64,000 nt of DNA, from NCBI GenBank assembly GCA_965247295.1, contig CBDFGQ010000006.1:372001-436000 (forward strand). The letters run 5' to 3'. This stretch comes from CBDFGQ01 sp965247295 (GTDB lineage: Bacteria > Chloroflexota > Dehalococcoidia > Lucifugimonadales > JAGWBF01). Numbering within the stretch: the first letter of the stretch is position 1; every line of letters starts with the position of its first letter. The position numbers and the translations under genes are program-made. Shown piece by piece: positions 7,259 through 16,938 of the stretch. The notes under the pieces were generated by a model. The model made no database searches. It worked only from the letters and a program-made list of their open reading frames with translations, and was not told where the DNA came from.

Positions 7259-9345
7259 GTGGCCAGAGCTCTCAAGGAGGAGGCGCCCCGACTGGAGCAG
7301 GTACGGGAAGACTTGCGACGGGTCGCCAGGCTTCGTTCAAAACTGAATGTCACGGAGAGAGGCACTAGGTACGGAGTTCTGGTGGACCGCTACCTCCCGG
7401 CACTCCAGACGGTGGCCTACCTGAGCCGGACCAGCCCCGAGGTCATTGGATACACCTACGCCCTCAGTGGAGAGCTGAACACCCTCCAGAGTCTGGCCTC
7501 CGAGCCCCTCGATGTGCTGGCAGGCCCGGAAGAGGTCGGGGCCGTCCTGGCCAGCATCACAGACCAGGCCTCTGCCCTGGACCAGGCCCTTGAGGTGGTA
7601 AGACAGGCCACGATGGTTGGCGATGTAGCGGACCCTGGCGAAAGGGAGGCGGTAGTCAAGGTCCTAGACACCCTCGGGCCCGGAGTAAGCCTCCTCAGGC
7701 ATGCTACTGCGGGGGCCCGCAGCCTGGTCACCATGGCAGAGGCGGTCGAGTCCAACGGCTTTTTATCCAAGGACTTCGGCTCCATCGTGGGGATGGCCCT
7801 GGACGGGGCGCAGAGGGAGCTTACCCTCGCGAGGAAAGAGACCGAATCCCTACAAACGCTCCTTTCAGTCCAGGGGATCGATGCGGAGTCGTTTCTGCCA
7901 TCTATAGTGTTCGGTGGCGGCCCCGACGCGTCTAGCAGCAGGGAACGAGTGGAAGCCCTGCTAGATGAGGCAATCAACGCTACCAGCTTCTTGCGGTCAT
8001 TGCTAGGATACGAAGAGCCCCGGACCTACCTGCTCGTGGGACAAAATCAGAACGAGATCAGGGCCACCGGGGGCTTCATCGGGATTGCCGTACAGGCGAC
8101 CCTGGATAGCGGCGAGCTGACCGAGTTGGTGTACCACGACAGCACTGCAGTGGACCGGGATACCGTCCCAGATAATCCAGACGCTCCAGAAGGCCTGTAC
8201 TGGTATCTAGGGATGGGAAAACTCCTTTTCCGCGATGCCAACTGGAACCCCCATTTCCCGGCATCGGCAGCCCAAGTAGCCGAGATCTATCGCTTAGGGG
8301 AGGGGGTCCAGGTCGACGCGGTCGTCACAGCCACAAAGCTGCTGGCCTTCGACATGGTGGAGCTCTTCCAGGATATTCGGGTACCAGGAGTTGAGGGGGT
8401 GCTTGACAGACCAACGGCGATGGCCTATGCGGGGGCTGAACTACCCTACAAATGCCTACCACATAACGTCTCCAGGGGGGTAAGCGGTGTTTCGACGAGA
8501 ACCTGTTCTTCGCCCTTGAGGATAGATTGACTTTAGGCATCCCCGCGGCTATGAGGCGCGAGGTGGTGGAGGTTGTCAAAAGCCATCTCGATCGAAAGAA
8601 CATCCTCATACATACCTTCGGCCCCATGGACGACAGCTTCCTGTGGGACCACAATTGGAACGGTGCAGTAAGGGCCGTGGACCACGATTACCTTATGGTG
8701 GTGGACAGCTCGCTCCCGGGCCATTCCAACGCGGAAGCCCGGCGTTCCTGGGACTACAGAGTCTCCCTGGACCCCGAACGTCCTATGGAAGCTCGCCTTC
8801 GGCTTCGATACGAAAATTTGGAGGAGGCAAAGGACGCGACATGCCTTCAGTATGCGTGGGAGCTGTACCCCTGCTACTGGAACTATTTTCGCGTGTATGT
8901 GTCTCCAATGTCCACAGGGATCCAGATGCCTCCCGTGCCCATCCACGAGGGCTCACTGAAGCTCGTTTGGGGGTATCCGGACGTAAATTCAGCCCGCGTT
9001 GTGACCGAGTCCGACACGGGTCCAGCGCGGCTTACAGAGCTGGCCGGCTACCTGGCGGTCGAGCCAGGAAGCGTGGTCACGGTGCCAATACGGTACCGGT
9101 TGCCGAAGGAGATTCTCCGCTCAACGGCACCCGGCGTCTACGAATATAGGCTGCTGGTCCAGAAGCAACCGGCCATGGACCGCGACAGGGTAAGCATCGC
9201 CGTGGAGTTACCCGCCAACGTCGAGAGAGTGCAGACGAGTCCGGAGTACAACTCCATCCGAGGACGCTGGTACCTCTTCGACTTTACGCTGGAGAGGGAT
9301 ACCACCGTGATCGTGTCTTTTCGGATGAACCAGCAGGCGTCGTGA
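7259..9345 (+). pseudogene. DUF4012 domain protein, frameshifted at a G6 run
   Basis: Two frames together encode one DUF4012-like protein. The first (from GTG 7259) runs through SLLGYEEPRTYLLVGQNQNEIRATGGFIG, the most conserved part of the family, to AMAYAGAELPY. Beyond the six-G run at about 8475-8480 the reading continues in another frame as KRCFDENLFFALEDRLTLGIPAAMRREVVEVVK and on to 9345, giving a coherent C-terminal half (FGPMDDSFLWDHNWNGAVR, DYLMVVDSSLPGHSNAE). One added or lost G restores one frame. The N-terminal membrane anchor usual in this family is not in frame, so a second lesion near 7245 is possible. DUF4012 proteins are envelope proteins of unknown role in Chloroflexota and Actinomycetota, often near polysaccharide genes, as here. 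Sequencing error, decay or phase variation cannot be told apart. Confidence 0.75.
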
Positions 9346-9470
9346 TGCCTGTCAGCCTGACATCAGGGCAGCAGCCATCAATTTTGTCCGGTCAGCCGAA
9401 GGTCATCCCGTAGGGGAACGCCTCCTTAGCGGCACGGTATAGGTCGTGCCTGCGTCGGCCACGACTCGCC

Positions 9471-10040
9471 TCAGGAGATGGTGGAACGCGGCACCAGACT
9501 GCCATTCTGGAAGAAGTGTTTCAGGCGCTGCTTCTGCCATAGCCTGAAAAACAAGAGAAATATCACCATGCCCCCCACTATCTCCGAGGGGGCCGTCCAC
9601 GGCTGCTCCAGCAAGGCCTCCAGGTACCCCACAACCCCCTGCTGGTCCTCTTTGGGAAACCCCCAGCCGAGCATTGGCCACAGGACGGTCTCGGGCGTGC
9701 GCCACATCCCGTCAAGGACAAGGTGGCAGACGCAGCCTAGGGCCAGTGAGACCGGGACGAGTTTCCAGCGGTACCTGTAACCGAGGGCCCAGGCAAGCAA
9801 TATCGCGGCCGAAAAGGCCAGGGAGTGTCCCACGGACCTGGTGGTCCCGACGAACTCGGGGAAGACGGCCAGGCCCAGGGGCTTGTCGATCAAGTCTGGT
9901 AGCAGTGCCCCCAACGCCAGAAAACGGTAGTCGATGTAGCTCAATGAGAGCCCAGGCTTCCGCGCGTAGTATCTGCCGGTCGCCGCTTCTGCAAGCCGGG
10001 CGACACCCACCGTGATGCCTATGTGGCCGAATACCAGCAC
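9471..10040 (-). CDS. YdjM-like membrane-bound metal-dependent hydrolase (PF04307 type)
   Basis: The protein begins VLVFGHIGITVGVARL, where FGHIG carries the first conserved His. LGALLPDLIDKPLG then matches the family's PDxDK motif, and RSVGHSLAFSAAILLAWALG gives the later conserved His. Four or five hydrophobic segments are present (AFSAAILLAWALGY, VPVSLALGCVCHLVLDGM, SEIVGGMVIFLLFF). The family is called membrane-bound metal-dependent hydrolase; the substrate is unknown. I took the GTG at 10040 as start because the family normally opens just before this His; the frame stays open to a GTG at 10112. It is convergent with the DUF4012 gene. Confidence 0.75.
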   Translation of the reverse strand: MLVFGHIGITVGVARLAEAATGRYYARKPGLSLSYIDYRFLALGALLPDLIDKPLGLAVFPEFVGTTRSVGHSLAFSAAILLAWALGYRYRWKLVPVSLALGCVCHLVLDGMWRTPETVLWPMLGWGFPKEDQQGVVGYLEALLEQPWTAPSEIVGGMVIFLLFFRLWQKQRLKHFFQNGSLVPRSTIS

Positions 10041-10174
10041 GTCTGTCCCGTTTCTGGGTCCATGGGTCCAACGTTCATGATCGGCGTCACCAGATCGAGG
10101 TCGGCGCGGCACTGGTAACGTCGGGAAGCTCCGAATGGGCCTGCCCGGAAACCCGCACTAAGCACCCGAGGCCC

Positions 10175-11137
10175 TCACCCAGTCTTCCCGTACTCGATCA
10201 CCGAACCGATAATCGCAGGCAGGTCCAGAGTGGTACGATAGCCGACAAAGCTCCGAATTTTGCTCAGATCGGGCACCCGGCGGCGCATATCCCCGAAATC
10301 CTCTCCATAGACCTGTTCATAGGGGATGTAATCGAGGCGGGATGTGCTGCCAGTGATGTCGACGATTAACCGGGCCAGACCCTCGATGGTAATCTCATGG
10401 TCGTTACCGATGTTGAAAATCTGGCCCGCCGCGGCAGGGCATTTGGCAAGATCAATCATGCCCCTCACCACATCGCCGACGTAGGCGAAGCACCGGGTCT
10501 GCTGGCCATCGGCATAGATAGTGAGGGGCTTCCCCGCCGAGGCTTGCTCCACGAACCTGGGGACTACCATGCCGTACCGTCCGGTCTGGCGTGGCCCCAC
10601 CGTATTGAACAGACGCAGTATGATCACGGGCAGCCCGCGCTCCCTCCAGTAGGCCGCAGCCAGACATTCGGCCATTAGCTTGGAATAAGCATAGCTCTGG
10701 CGGCTCCCCGTTGTCGGCCCGAGAGAGACTTCGGTGTCTTCCCGAAAAGGTGCATCGGCGCTATCACCATACGCCTCGGAGGTCGAGGCCAGTACCACCT
10801 TTTTTCGCGCCTTGCTGGCAAGGTCCAGCACCACCGCCGTGCCGGTGACGTTCGTTTCGATGGTGTGTATCGGGCTCTTCACCACCAGCCTGACGCCCAC
10901 GGCGGCTGCCAGATGAAAAATCACGTCGCAGCCATCGACCAAGTCGGCCACGAGCGTCCTATCCAGCACGGACCCTGTTGTGCACTGAAACCGGGGATGG
11001 TCGGTCAGAGACCGAACGTTCTCGATGCTGCCCGTCGAAAGGTCATCGATTACATCGACCTGGTCGCCTTCAGCAAGGAGCGCCTCGGCTAGATGCGATC
11101 CTATGAAGCCGGCGCCGCCCGTGATTAGCGCTTTCAT
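10175..11137 (-). CDS. NAD-dependent sugar epimerase/dehydratase (GalE-like extended SDR)
   Basis: The start ATG at 11137 has GGGGAG five bases upstream and gives KALITGGAGFIGSHLAEALL, with the Rossmann motif GxxGxxG. Other family marks: DVIDDLSTGSIENV for cofactor contacts, STSEAYG with the catalytic Ser/Thr region, and YAYSKLMAE with the Y-x3-K pair near residue 150. NTVGPRQTGRYGMVVPRF is typical of UDP-glucose 4-epimerase and UDP-glucuronate decarboxylase relatives. It converts an NDP-sugar for cell-surface glycan synthesis, in the cytoplasm. The exact sugar cannot be fixed. It is the first of a series of minus-strand glycan genes. Confidence 0.88.
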   Translation of the reverse strand: MKALITGGAGFIGSHLAEALLAEGDQVDVIDDLSTGSIENVRSLTDHPRFQCTTGSVLDRTLVADLVDGCDVIFHLAAAVGVRLVVKSPIHTIETNVTGTAVVLDLASKARKKVVLASTSEAYGDSADAPFREDTEVSLGPTTGSRQSYAYSKLMAECLAAAYWRERGLPVIILRLFNTVGPRQTGRYGMVVPRFVEQASAGKPLTIYADGQQTRCFAYVGDVVRGMIDLAKCPAAAGQIFNIGNDHEITIEGLARLIVDITGSTSRLDYIPYEQVYGEDFGDMRRRVPDLSKIRSFVGYRTTLDLPAIIGSVIEYGKTG

Positions 11138-11241
11138 CGGTACTCCCCGTGTGGTACAGCGGTCGGCCTGGAAAGCGGTACGAAGCAGCCGAAGCACCCT
11201 TCAGAGTGACCATGGCAATTGCCGGCATTACGCCTGGGCCG

Positions 11242-12015
11242 TCAGGCCGGTATCGCCGCCCCTTCCACAATCGCCCGAGGGACCTGTGACATCATCTTGA
11301 GCGCCAGTGTCTGGCCTACGAGCTTTGAGGCTGCCCGGAATCCCTCCAGCAGAGCCGGTCCTCGGGGACCATCGGGCCCATGGCAGTCTGAGGCAATAAG
11401 GTGGACATGCCCTGCCTTGAGGAGCGTTTCAGCTGTCTTTCTGGCCGTGGGGCCGAAGTGTCCTACGATGCTCCCGGAGGTAATCTGGCACAGTACCCCT
11501 CTCTGCACCACACCAGCTATTATGTCGGGGTTGTCCTGAACTTGGGCCTGCCGTTCCGGGTGGGCGACAATGGGCCGTAGCCCGGCTAGCTGCAACTGAA
11601 AAAGGACCTCCTCCCAGTAGAGAGGGAGAATGGAGAAAGGTAGCTCGACCAGGATGTAGCTAGAACCATTGACAGTTAGGGCGAGCCCCCTATCGATCTG
11701 CTCTATTATATTCAGTTCTAGAGGGTTCTCCATTCCCAGTACCAGTTTCAGTGGGACCTGCTCCTGCTCTAACTCCCCGTTCAGGTCGTTGCATATCCGC
11801 CTCAGGGTGCCCACCTCGTCCCATGTCCCCCGGTCTCCACCGTGGGGCGTTGCCACCATGAGGATGGTGCCACCGCTGGCACCCTTCCGCAAGGCTTTTG
11901 TGGCATCCTCCCATTTTGTGGGACCATCGTCCACTCCGGGGAGCAGGTGGGTGTGGAGATCAACGAACTCTACCGCAGGTCCCACGAGCCTCTTATCGGG
12001 TCTCAAGTCTGGCAC
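11242..12015 (-). CDS. CpsB/YwqE-type tyrosine-protein phosphatase (PHP fold)
   Basis: The motif V-D-L-H-T-H-L-L-P-G-V-D-D-G near residue 18 is the metal-binding signature of the CpsB/CapC/YwqE phosphatases. ILMVATPHGG, ELPF, RPIVAHPERQ and HLIASDCHG supply the remaining metal ligands in the usual order. In Gram-positive relatives this Mn-dependent enzyme dephosphorylates the bacterial tyrosine kinase that controls polysaccharide export. No kinase gene is in the window. The GTG start at 12015 directly abuts the stop of the cis-prenyltransferase gene (GGGAGGTAGGTG region), so the two are probably coupled. It ends about 100 bases before the epimerase gene. Confidence 0.88.
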   Translation of the reverse strand: MPDLRPDKRLVGPAVEFVDLHTHLLPGVDDGPTKWEDATKALRKGASGGTILMVATPHGGDRGTWDEVGTLRRICNDLNGELEQEQVPLKLVLGMENPLELNIIEQIDRGLALTVNGSSYILVELPFSILPLYWEEVLFQLQLAGLRPIVAHPERQAQVQDNPDIIAGVVQRGVLCQITSGSIVGHFGPTARKTAETLLKAGHVHLIASDCHGPDGPRGPALLEGFRAASKLVGQTLALKMMSQVPRAIVEGAAIPA

Positions 12016-12807
12016 CTACCTCCCGAAACGGCGCTCCCTTTGCTGATAGCTTCGCAGCGCGCGGAGGAAATCCACCTTGCGGAAGGCCGGCCACAGGGCG
12101 TCACAGAAATATAACTCGCTGTAGGCACTTTGCCAGAGGAGGAACCCGCTCAGCCTCAGCTCGCCGCTGGTCCTGATGATGAGGTCGGGGTCCGGCGCGT
12201 CCTGGCAGTAGAGCCTCTTTCCTATGTCCTCGGGGGTGAGCTCTCGGGCGACCTCGTGGAGCGGGACCTCGTCCTGGGCCCGTTCCACCAGCAGGTTTCT
12301 AACGGCCTGGGTGATCTCTTCCCTTCCGTCATAGCCCAAGGCGATGTTTAGGCGTAGCGGACCCAGATGGGCCGTGCGCTCCTCCGCGCTGGCGATGGTC
12401 CTCTGAAGAGACTCTGGCAATACCTCCGGCCGGCCCAGGGCATGGATTGAACGAGCGGACAAACGCCGAGGACGCCCATCGGTGAGCGCCTTGACACCGT
12501 CCTCGATTAGCTCTACCAAGGGGTGTAGTTCCTCCGGGTCTCGGCCCAGGTTATCCATGGAGAGGGCCCAGACGGTGACCACGGGTATCGCTAACTCGTC
12601 ACACCATTCCAGAAGTTCCTGAAACTTTTCGGCACCCAGCTGGTAGCCAGAGGCGGGGGAGGGAAGTCCACGCAGACGGGCAAATCGCCGGTTCCCGTCC
12701 AGCGTTATGGCCACATGGCGGGGTAGAGGGCCTTGCCGCAGGTGCTCTAGCAGGCGTCGGGCGTATAGACTATAGAGAGCCGACTTGAAAGAGGTAGATA
12801 TAGCCAT
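12016..12807 (-). CDS. uppS: Cis-prenyltransferase (isoprenyl diphosphate synthase, UppS family)
   Basis: HVAITLDGNRRFAR near residue 30 is the family's HVAIIxDGNxRWA motif with the catalytic Asp. VVTVWALSMDNLGRD replaces the usual TLYAFSxENWxRP. Later conserved parts include LRLNIALGYDGREEI and DPDLIIRTSGELRLSGFLLWQSAYSEL. Length (263) is normal. The variant motifs resemble short-chain or archaeal-type cis-prenyltransferases, so product length may differ from C55. The product is a polyprenyl diphosphate which, after dephosphorylation, carries sugars in peptidoglycan and polysaccharide synthesis. It sits directly ahead of the CpsB-type phosphatase in one operon. Confidence 0.9.
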   Translation of the reverse strand: MAISTSFKSALYSLYARRLLEHLRQGPLPRHVAITLDGNRRFARLRGLPSPASGYQLGAEKFQELLEWCDELAIPVVTVWALSMDNLGRDPEELHPLVELIEDGVKALTDGRPRRLSARSIHALGRPEVLPESLQRTIASAEERTAHLGPLRLNIALGYDGREEITQAVRNLLVERAQDEVPLHEVARELTPEDIGKRLYCQDAPDPDLIIRTSGELRLSGFLLWQSAYSELYFCDALWPAFRKVDFLRALRSYQQRERRFGR

Positions 12808-13128
12808 ATCGGGTAATGTGAGGCTGAATCGCCGCCAGTTAGTAACAATTATATATGGGGGTCATGCTACGAAGCAATGGCATCCACCACGTGAACGGTA
12901 CATTATGGGGTTCCCTGAAAAGTGACGTAGGACGGCTACGTCTCGACGGCGGAATGGTCCCCATGACTCGGCCCAGGCCAGCTATGGGTCTCCAGAGTGT
13001 TGGGGACTGAGGCAGGCGCCCAGCAACAAGAAACCCTGTCCGAACACCGGGGAAAAGTTATCCCGCAGGCCCGTACAGGGTAGAAGGGTCCCTTTAAGGC
13101 TTTGGGCACCCTGGACCGGTGTCCTCTA
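12808..13128. other. Intergenic region with a GC hairpin
   Basis: There are 320 bases between the prenyltransferase start and the nucleotidyltransferase stop. GACGTAG (12924-12930) pairs perfectly with CTACGTC (12936-12942) around a five-base loop. No T-run follows on either strand, so it is not a standard intrinsic terminator. It should also hold the promoter for the uppS operon; an AT-rich patch (ATTATATATG) lies at 12849-12858. Confidence 0.4.
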
Positions 13129-13848
13129 CTAAAGGTAGTCGGGGGTTCCTCCTCCTATCAGGTGCTCCTCGGCCTCGCGAAGGTCCTTGAACGAGTCCAC
13201 GCTTCGCCAGAAGGCCTGGGAGCGAAGGGCCGCCAGCCGTCCCTCGGCGGCCAGCATAGGAAAGGTCGATGTCTCGTGGTCTCCTAGATGGGGCAAAAGC
13301 TCCTCGATCCTCCTGGAAAAGACATATATGCCCCCATTGATCCAGTAGGGCAACTCCACCTTCTCCCGAAAGCCCTCCACGTCATCCTCGCCATTAAGCT
13401 CGACCAGACCATAGGGGCTCAGAAACGGTACGACCATGATGGTGGCCTGGTGAGCCGGACTGGACTCCTGCCTGCGGCGAAAGGTATCCACAAGTCTTGC
13501 AAGACTCTCGGCGGTAATAACGTCGCCGTTCGTGACGACCACGAACCTTTCTGCTTCGGGCACGAGGGCCAGCCCCTTACGAATCGCGCCTCCTCTGCCC
13601 AGGGGCGTCTCCTCAACACTGTAATGGGCTCTGAAGCCATAGCCATGTCCGTCGCCAAAGTATTCCCTGATGGCCTCCCAGCGGTAACCCGCAAGAAAGA
13701 CGATGTCGGTGACCCCACCTCGGGTCAGCCACTCAACCTGGTGCCATAGTATAGGTTTGCCACAAAGGGGCACCATGGGCTTGGGAGCTGTGTCAGTTAA
13801 GGGGCGCAGCCGCTCGCCTCTGCCCCCCGACAGGATAAGCGCGTACAT
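13129..13848 (-). CDS. Sugar-1-phosphate nucleotidyltransferase (HddC/RmlA-like)
   Basis: The N-terminus YALILSGGRGERLRPLTDTA is the nucleotide-binding signature of NDP-sugar pyrophosphorylases, and PKPMVPLCGKPILWHQVEWL follows as usual. VVTNGDVIT provides the metal-binding Asp, and YWINGGIYVFSRRIEELLP the sugar-binding part. At 239 residues it is a short single-domain enzyme like D-glycero-alpha-D-manno-heptose 1-phosphate guanylyltransferase (HddC). A GmhB-type phosphatase at 25.5-26.1 kb would fit a heptose route. Mannose-1-phosphate or glucose-1-phosphate are alternative substrates. It lies 68 bases downstream of the broken CapD-like gene on the same strand. Confidence 0.85.
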   Translation of the reverse strand: MYALILSGGRGERLRPLTDTAPKPMVPLCGKPILWHQVEWLTRGGVTDIVFLAGYRWEAIREYFGDGHGYGFRAHYSVEETPLGRGGAIRKGLALVPEAERFVVVTNGDVITAESLARLVDTFRRRQESSPAHQATIMVVPFLSPYGLVELNGEDDVEGFREKVELPYWINGGIYVFSRRIEELLPHLGDHETSTFPMLAAEGRLAALRSQAFWRSVDSFKDLREAEEHLIGGGTPDYL

Positions 13849-13916
13849 CTTCCCGCCGTTTGTCTATGGTTAATGCCTCTAATCGCCGTCGTGGGTCGAT
13901 CGAAGGCCCAGCTAGA

Positions 13917-15870
13917 CTATCGTTGTCCACCCTCACGGTCCTGGATCACTTCCGTAAGGGGGCTCACCGGCCGGTATTGGGGGACGAGAGCGCTCAGCCG
14001 CGCCTTCACCTGCTCCCCATCCAGGTCAGGCAGCGCCCTGAGGAAGTCTTCCACGTCCTCAAGGACGCCGGAGACTGGGTGCCCGTTCTCCAGTACCAGG
14101 AGCTTCTCGTAGCCCGTGAACCTGGTGGTCTCTTCATCGAACTTGAGCTCCTCCGTTAGCTTCTCGCCTGGTCGTAGCCCGGTAAATACGATATCGATCT
14201 CGTCATAGGGCTTTCGCCCTGACAGCGTAACCAGGGTTTCCGCCAGGGCGACGATCTTGACGGGTTCACCCATGTCCAGGAGGAAGGTCTCGCCTCCAGT
14301 CCCGATAGACGCTGCCTGAAGGATAAGCCCGGCGGCCTCGGATACGCTCATAAAGTAACGCTCTACCTCTGGATGGGTCACGGTAACGGGCCCTCCATTG
14401 GAGACCTGTTGCTTGAAGATGGGCACCACGCTTGCGTTGCTGCCAAGAACGTTGCCAAACCGTACCGCGACGAACCTGGTCGGCCCCTGTTCATTCAGGG
14501 CTTGAATCAGCAGTTCCGCAAGTCGTTTGGTGGTCCCCATCACGCTGATAGGATTGACGGCCTTGTCGGTAGATACCAGGACGAAGGTCTCAACGCCGGC
14601 CTCTTGAGCACACCTCCCCACCACATAGGTACCCCCGACGTTATTCTTCACGGCCTCCCCCGGTGCGCGCTCCATGAGGGGTACGTGTTTGTGGGCGGCG
14701 GCGTGGAAGACCACCTGAGGTCGGTACTTGTCCATGAGCCGTCAAACCTCTACCTGATCATTGGCGTCAGCCACCACGCACACCAGGGAGGCCTCCGGGA
14801 AGGCAAGTACTCAGCTCCGTCTCAAGGAACATGAGCGGGTTCTCCGCACGGTCTATCAGCAGAAGCTGCCCGGACAGTCGAAGCCCAGCGATCTGCCTCG
14901 CCAGCTCTGAGCCCACCGAGCCGGCGGCACCGGTAATCAGAATATTCTTCCCGCCGAGGAAATTCTGGACAGCGGGACGGTCCAGTCTGGCGGAGGGGCG
15001 GCCCAGCAGGTCGGCAGGGTCCACCTCACGAATGCGGGTGATGCTCACCGGGCCCTCCAGCAAGTCTGGCTGGGCGGGGAGTATCCTGAACGGGACCCCC
15101 CCCCCCTTCTGGCAAAGTTCAACCACCGAACGGCGGTCCTGAGGTCTGGCGTCAGGAATGGCCAGAACCGCCATATCCACACGGTACTCTCCGACAACCC
15201 TTGAAATATCTTCGTAGCGTCCGGCTATGGGTATTCCCAATATTGAAGTCCGCGCCTTGTTGCGGTCCTCATCAACGAAGGCCACAGGCCTCAGTCGGGC
15301 GGCCCGGTTAGTGAGCGCCTGTCTGCACAGCTCAGCCCCCACATCTCCCGCGCCTATGATGAGGATGCGCTGTGGGGCCCGTCCGCCGTCCTCCGCCGAC
15401 CGGATACCAAATCGCTCTCTGGCTAGGCGAACGAACAGGCGGATGCCGCTCAGGAGAAAGATGGCCCCCATCCAGTCCAAGAAGAAAACGCTTCTGGGGA
15501 AGCCCTCCAGCCCAAATATCAGGATCTCCAGTGCGGCAAAGGCCAACGAGCCCAACGTAACGGACTTGATGATCTGGAGCAGGTCCACTACGCTGACGTA
15601 CCGCCACAGCCCGTGGTACAGGCGGAACAGCGCGAGGGCACTCATACGGACGACCACCAATAGGGGCAGGGTCTTCAAGACCACGCTCCAGGGAATCTCA
15701 CCCGCATTAAGATCCAGCCGCAGGAAGAAGCTGGCCAAGTACGAAACTACGATCAGTCCCAGTTGAGCCAGCACTACAACCAGTCGGCGATATCGCGGTA
15801 ACAGACCTGCTACCTGTATGGAACGATTACCCATTCCCACCAATGCTGTCCCCGTCCTTACTAAAAACAA
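13917..15870 (-). pseudogene. CapD/PglF-like membrane nucleotide-sugar 4,6-dehydratase, two lesions
   Basis: The N-terminal part (15870 to about 14795) has four membrane helices, a first Rossmann region (RILIIGAGDVGAELCRQAL) and the start of the catalytic domain (KNILITGAAGSVGSELARQI). The C-terminal part (14735-13917) continues with YRPQVVFHAAAHKHVPLME and SVMGTTKRLAE. Between them the correct frame reads SLVCVVADANDQVEV, then TGA at 14751-14753, then RLMDKY. So there is both a frameshift near 14795 and an in-frame stop where the family has a charged residue. An intact enzyme would make UDP-4-keto-6-deoxy sugars for surface glycans. It is likely inactive unless both lesions are sequencing errors. 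The next gene upstream is the sugar transferase. Confidence 0.8.
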
Positions 15871-16019
15871 TGGCTATCCGTAACCCTAACTGGACAGCTC
15901 GTACTGTCAGGCAGATTCCGGTACTTTAACTGATCTCTCCATCCCTGTCACGTGGTAGGGCTGCTCCTTAGAACAATGCATCGTGGCACCCAACTTCGCC
16001 GTCTGCACGGACAGCACCT

Positions 16020-16631
16020 TTACCGAACCTTTTGACCTTTCTTCCCCAGGATGATAAGCATCAGCGTTGCGAAGATGATTTTCAAGTCGTACACGAAGCT
16101 TGGCCGCTCAATATATTCCAGATTCAGACGAAGCTTTTCTGGCAAGATTTGTTGCAAATAGACATCCTCAGATCGATCTGCGTCGGTCAGGAGGTCAGCT
16201 TCGTCGTTGAACCGTATGGTAGTCGGGTCGGTGACACCGGGGCGGACTGACAGCACCCGCCGCTGTTCTGGCGTGTACCGCTCTACGTAGGCAAGAAGCT
16301 CCGGCCGAGGGCCGACAATACTCATATCCCCCTCCAGCACGTTCAACAGAGTCGGAATCTCGTCAAGTTTAAAGCGACGCAGCCAGCGTCCCGTTCTAGT
16401 TACCCTCGTGTCCTCCTTCACAGTTATGGGCCTATGACGATAGGCGCAGTTCGTCATAGGCCGGAATTTGATAATGATGAAGGGACAACCGTTGACTCCC
16501 GCCCGGGCTTGGCGGTAAAAAATAGGACCTGGTGAGTCGAGCTTGATCGCGAGCGCGATGAGTGGGTACATGGGAAGCGTAAACATAAGACCCCCAAAAG
16601 AGGCCAGTATATCGAAGAGCCGCTTAATCAT
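16020..16631 (-). CDS. Polyprenyl-phosphate sugar-1-phosphate transferase (WcaJ/RfbP type)
   Basis: The protein has one N-terminal membrane segment (LFDILASFGGLMFTLPMYPLIALAI) and the bacterial sugar transferase domain: KLDSPGPIFYRQARAGVNG, FIIIKFRPMTN, the basic RWLRRFKLDEIPTLLNVLEGDMSIVGPRPEL, and RPGVTDPTTI. It transfers a sugar-1-phosphate to polyprenyl phosphate, the first membrane step of exopolysaccharide or O-unit assembly. It lacks the long N-terminal multi-helix region of WcaJ and is the short form. The frame extends to a GTG at 16658. Together with the CapD-like gene downstream it would form a dehydratase-initiating transferase pair of the PglF/PglC kind. Confidence 0.88.
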   Translation of the reverse strand: MIKRLFDILASFGGLMFTLPMYPLIALAIKLDSPGPIFYRQARAGVNGCPFIIIKFRPMTNCAYRHRPITVKEDTRVTRTGRWLRRFKLDEIPTLLNVLEGDMSIVGPRPELLAYVERYTPEQRRVLSVRPGVTDPTTIRFNDEADLLTDADRSEDVYLQQILPEKLRLNLEYIERPSFVYDLKIIFATLMLIILGKKGQKVR

Positions 16632-16938
16632 ATTTTGGAGTTTCCCCGATAAACTCACCGAATTTACACTTATTGCCGGGGGCAGCGGTTACTTGGCTCG
16701 CATGTGGTCTCCAACACGTAATTGGCCTGAACGTCAGTTGCCTTTCAGGAAAAAGGGTATGATCACGTAGCGGGGGCCACAGCCTCTGTGATGGGAACCC
16801 AGACCTGTCTGTGATTGTCCTCATTAGTTTGATAGCAGGGCTAAAGATGGATCGACGTACGGAATGGAGCAGGATATGGCTCCTTGCGACATATTATACC
16901 TAGCTTTCCTGCTGTCTATTTCGCGAATCGGCGCATCC

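Noticed and set aside
12924..12942. The hairpin in the uppS upstream gap as an intrinsic terminator
   Set aside because: It has a good stem but no T-run on either strand.
14751..14753. A second in-frame TGA, in the CapD-like gene, as another selenocysteine codon
   Set aside because: The position is not a Cys or a redox site in the family, a frameshift lies 40 bases away, and no SECIS-like hairpin was seen after it.
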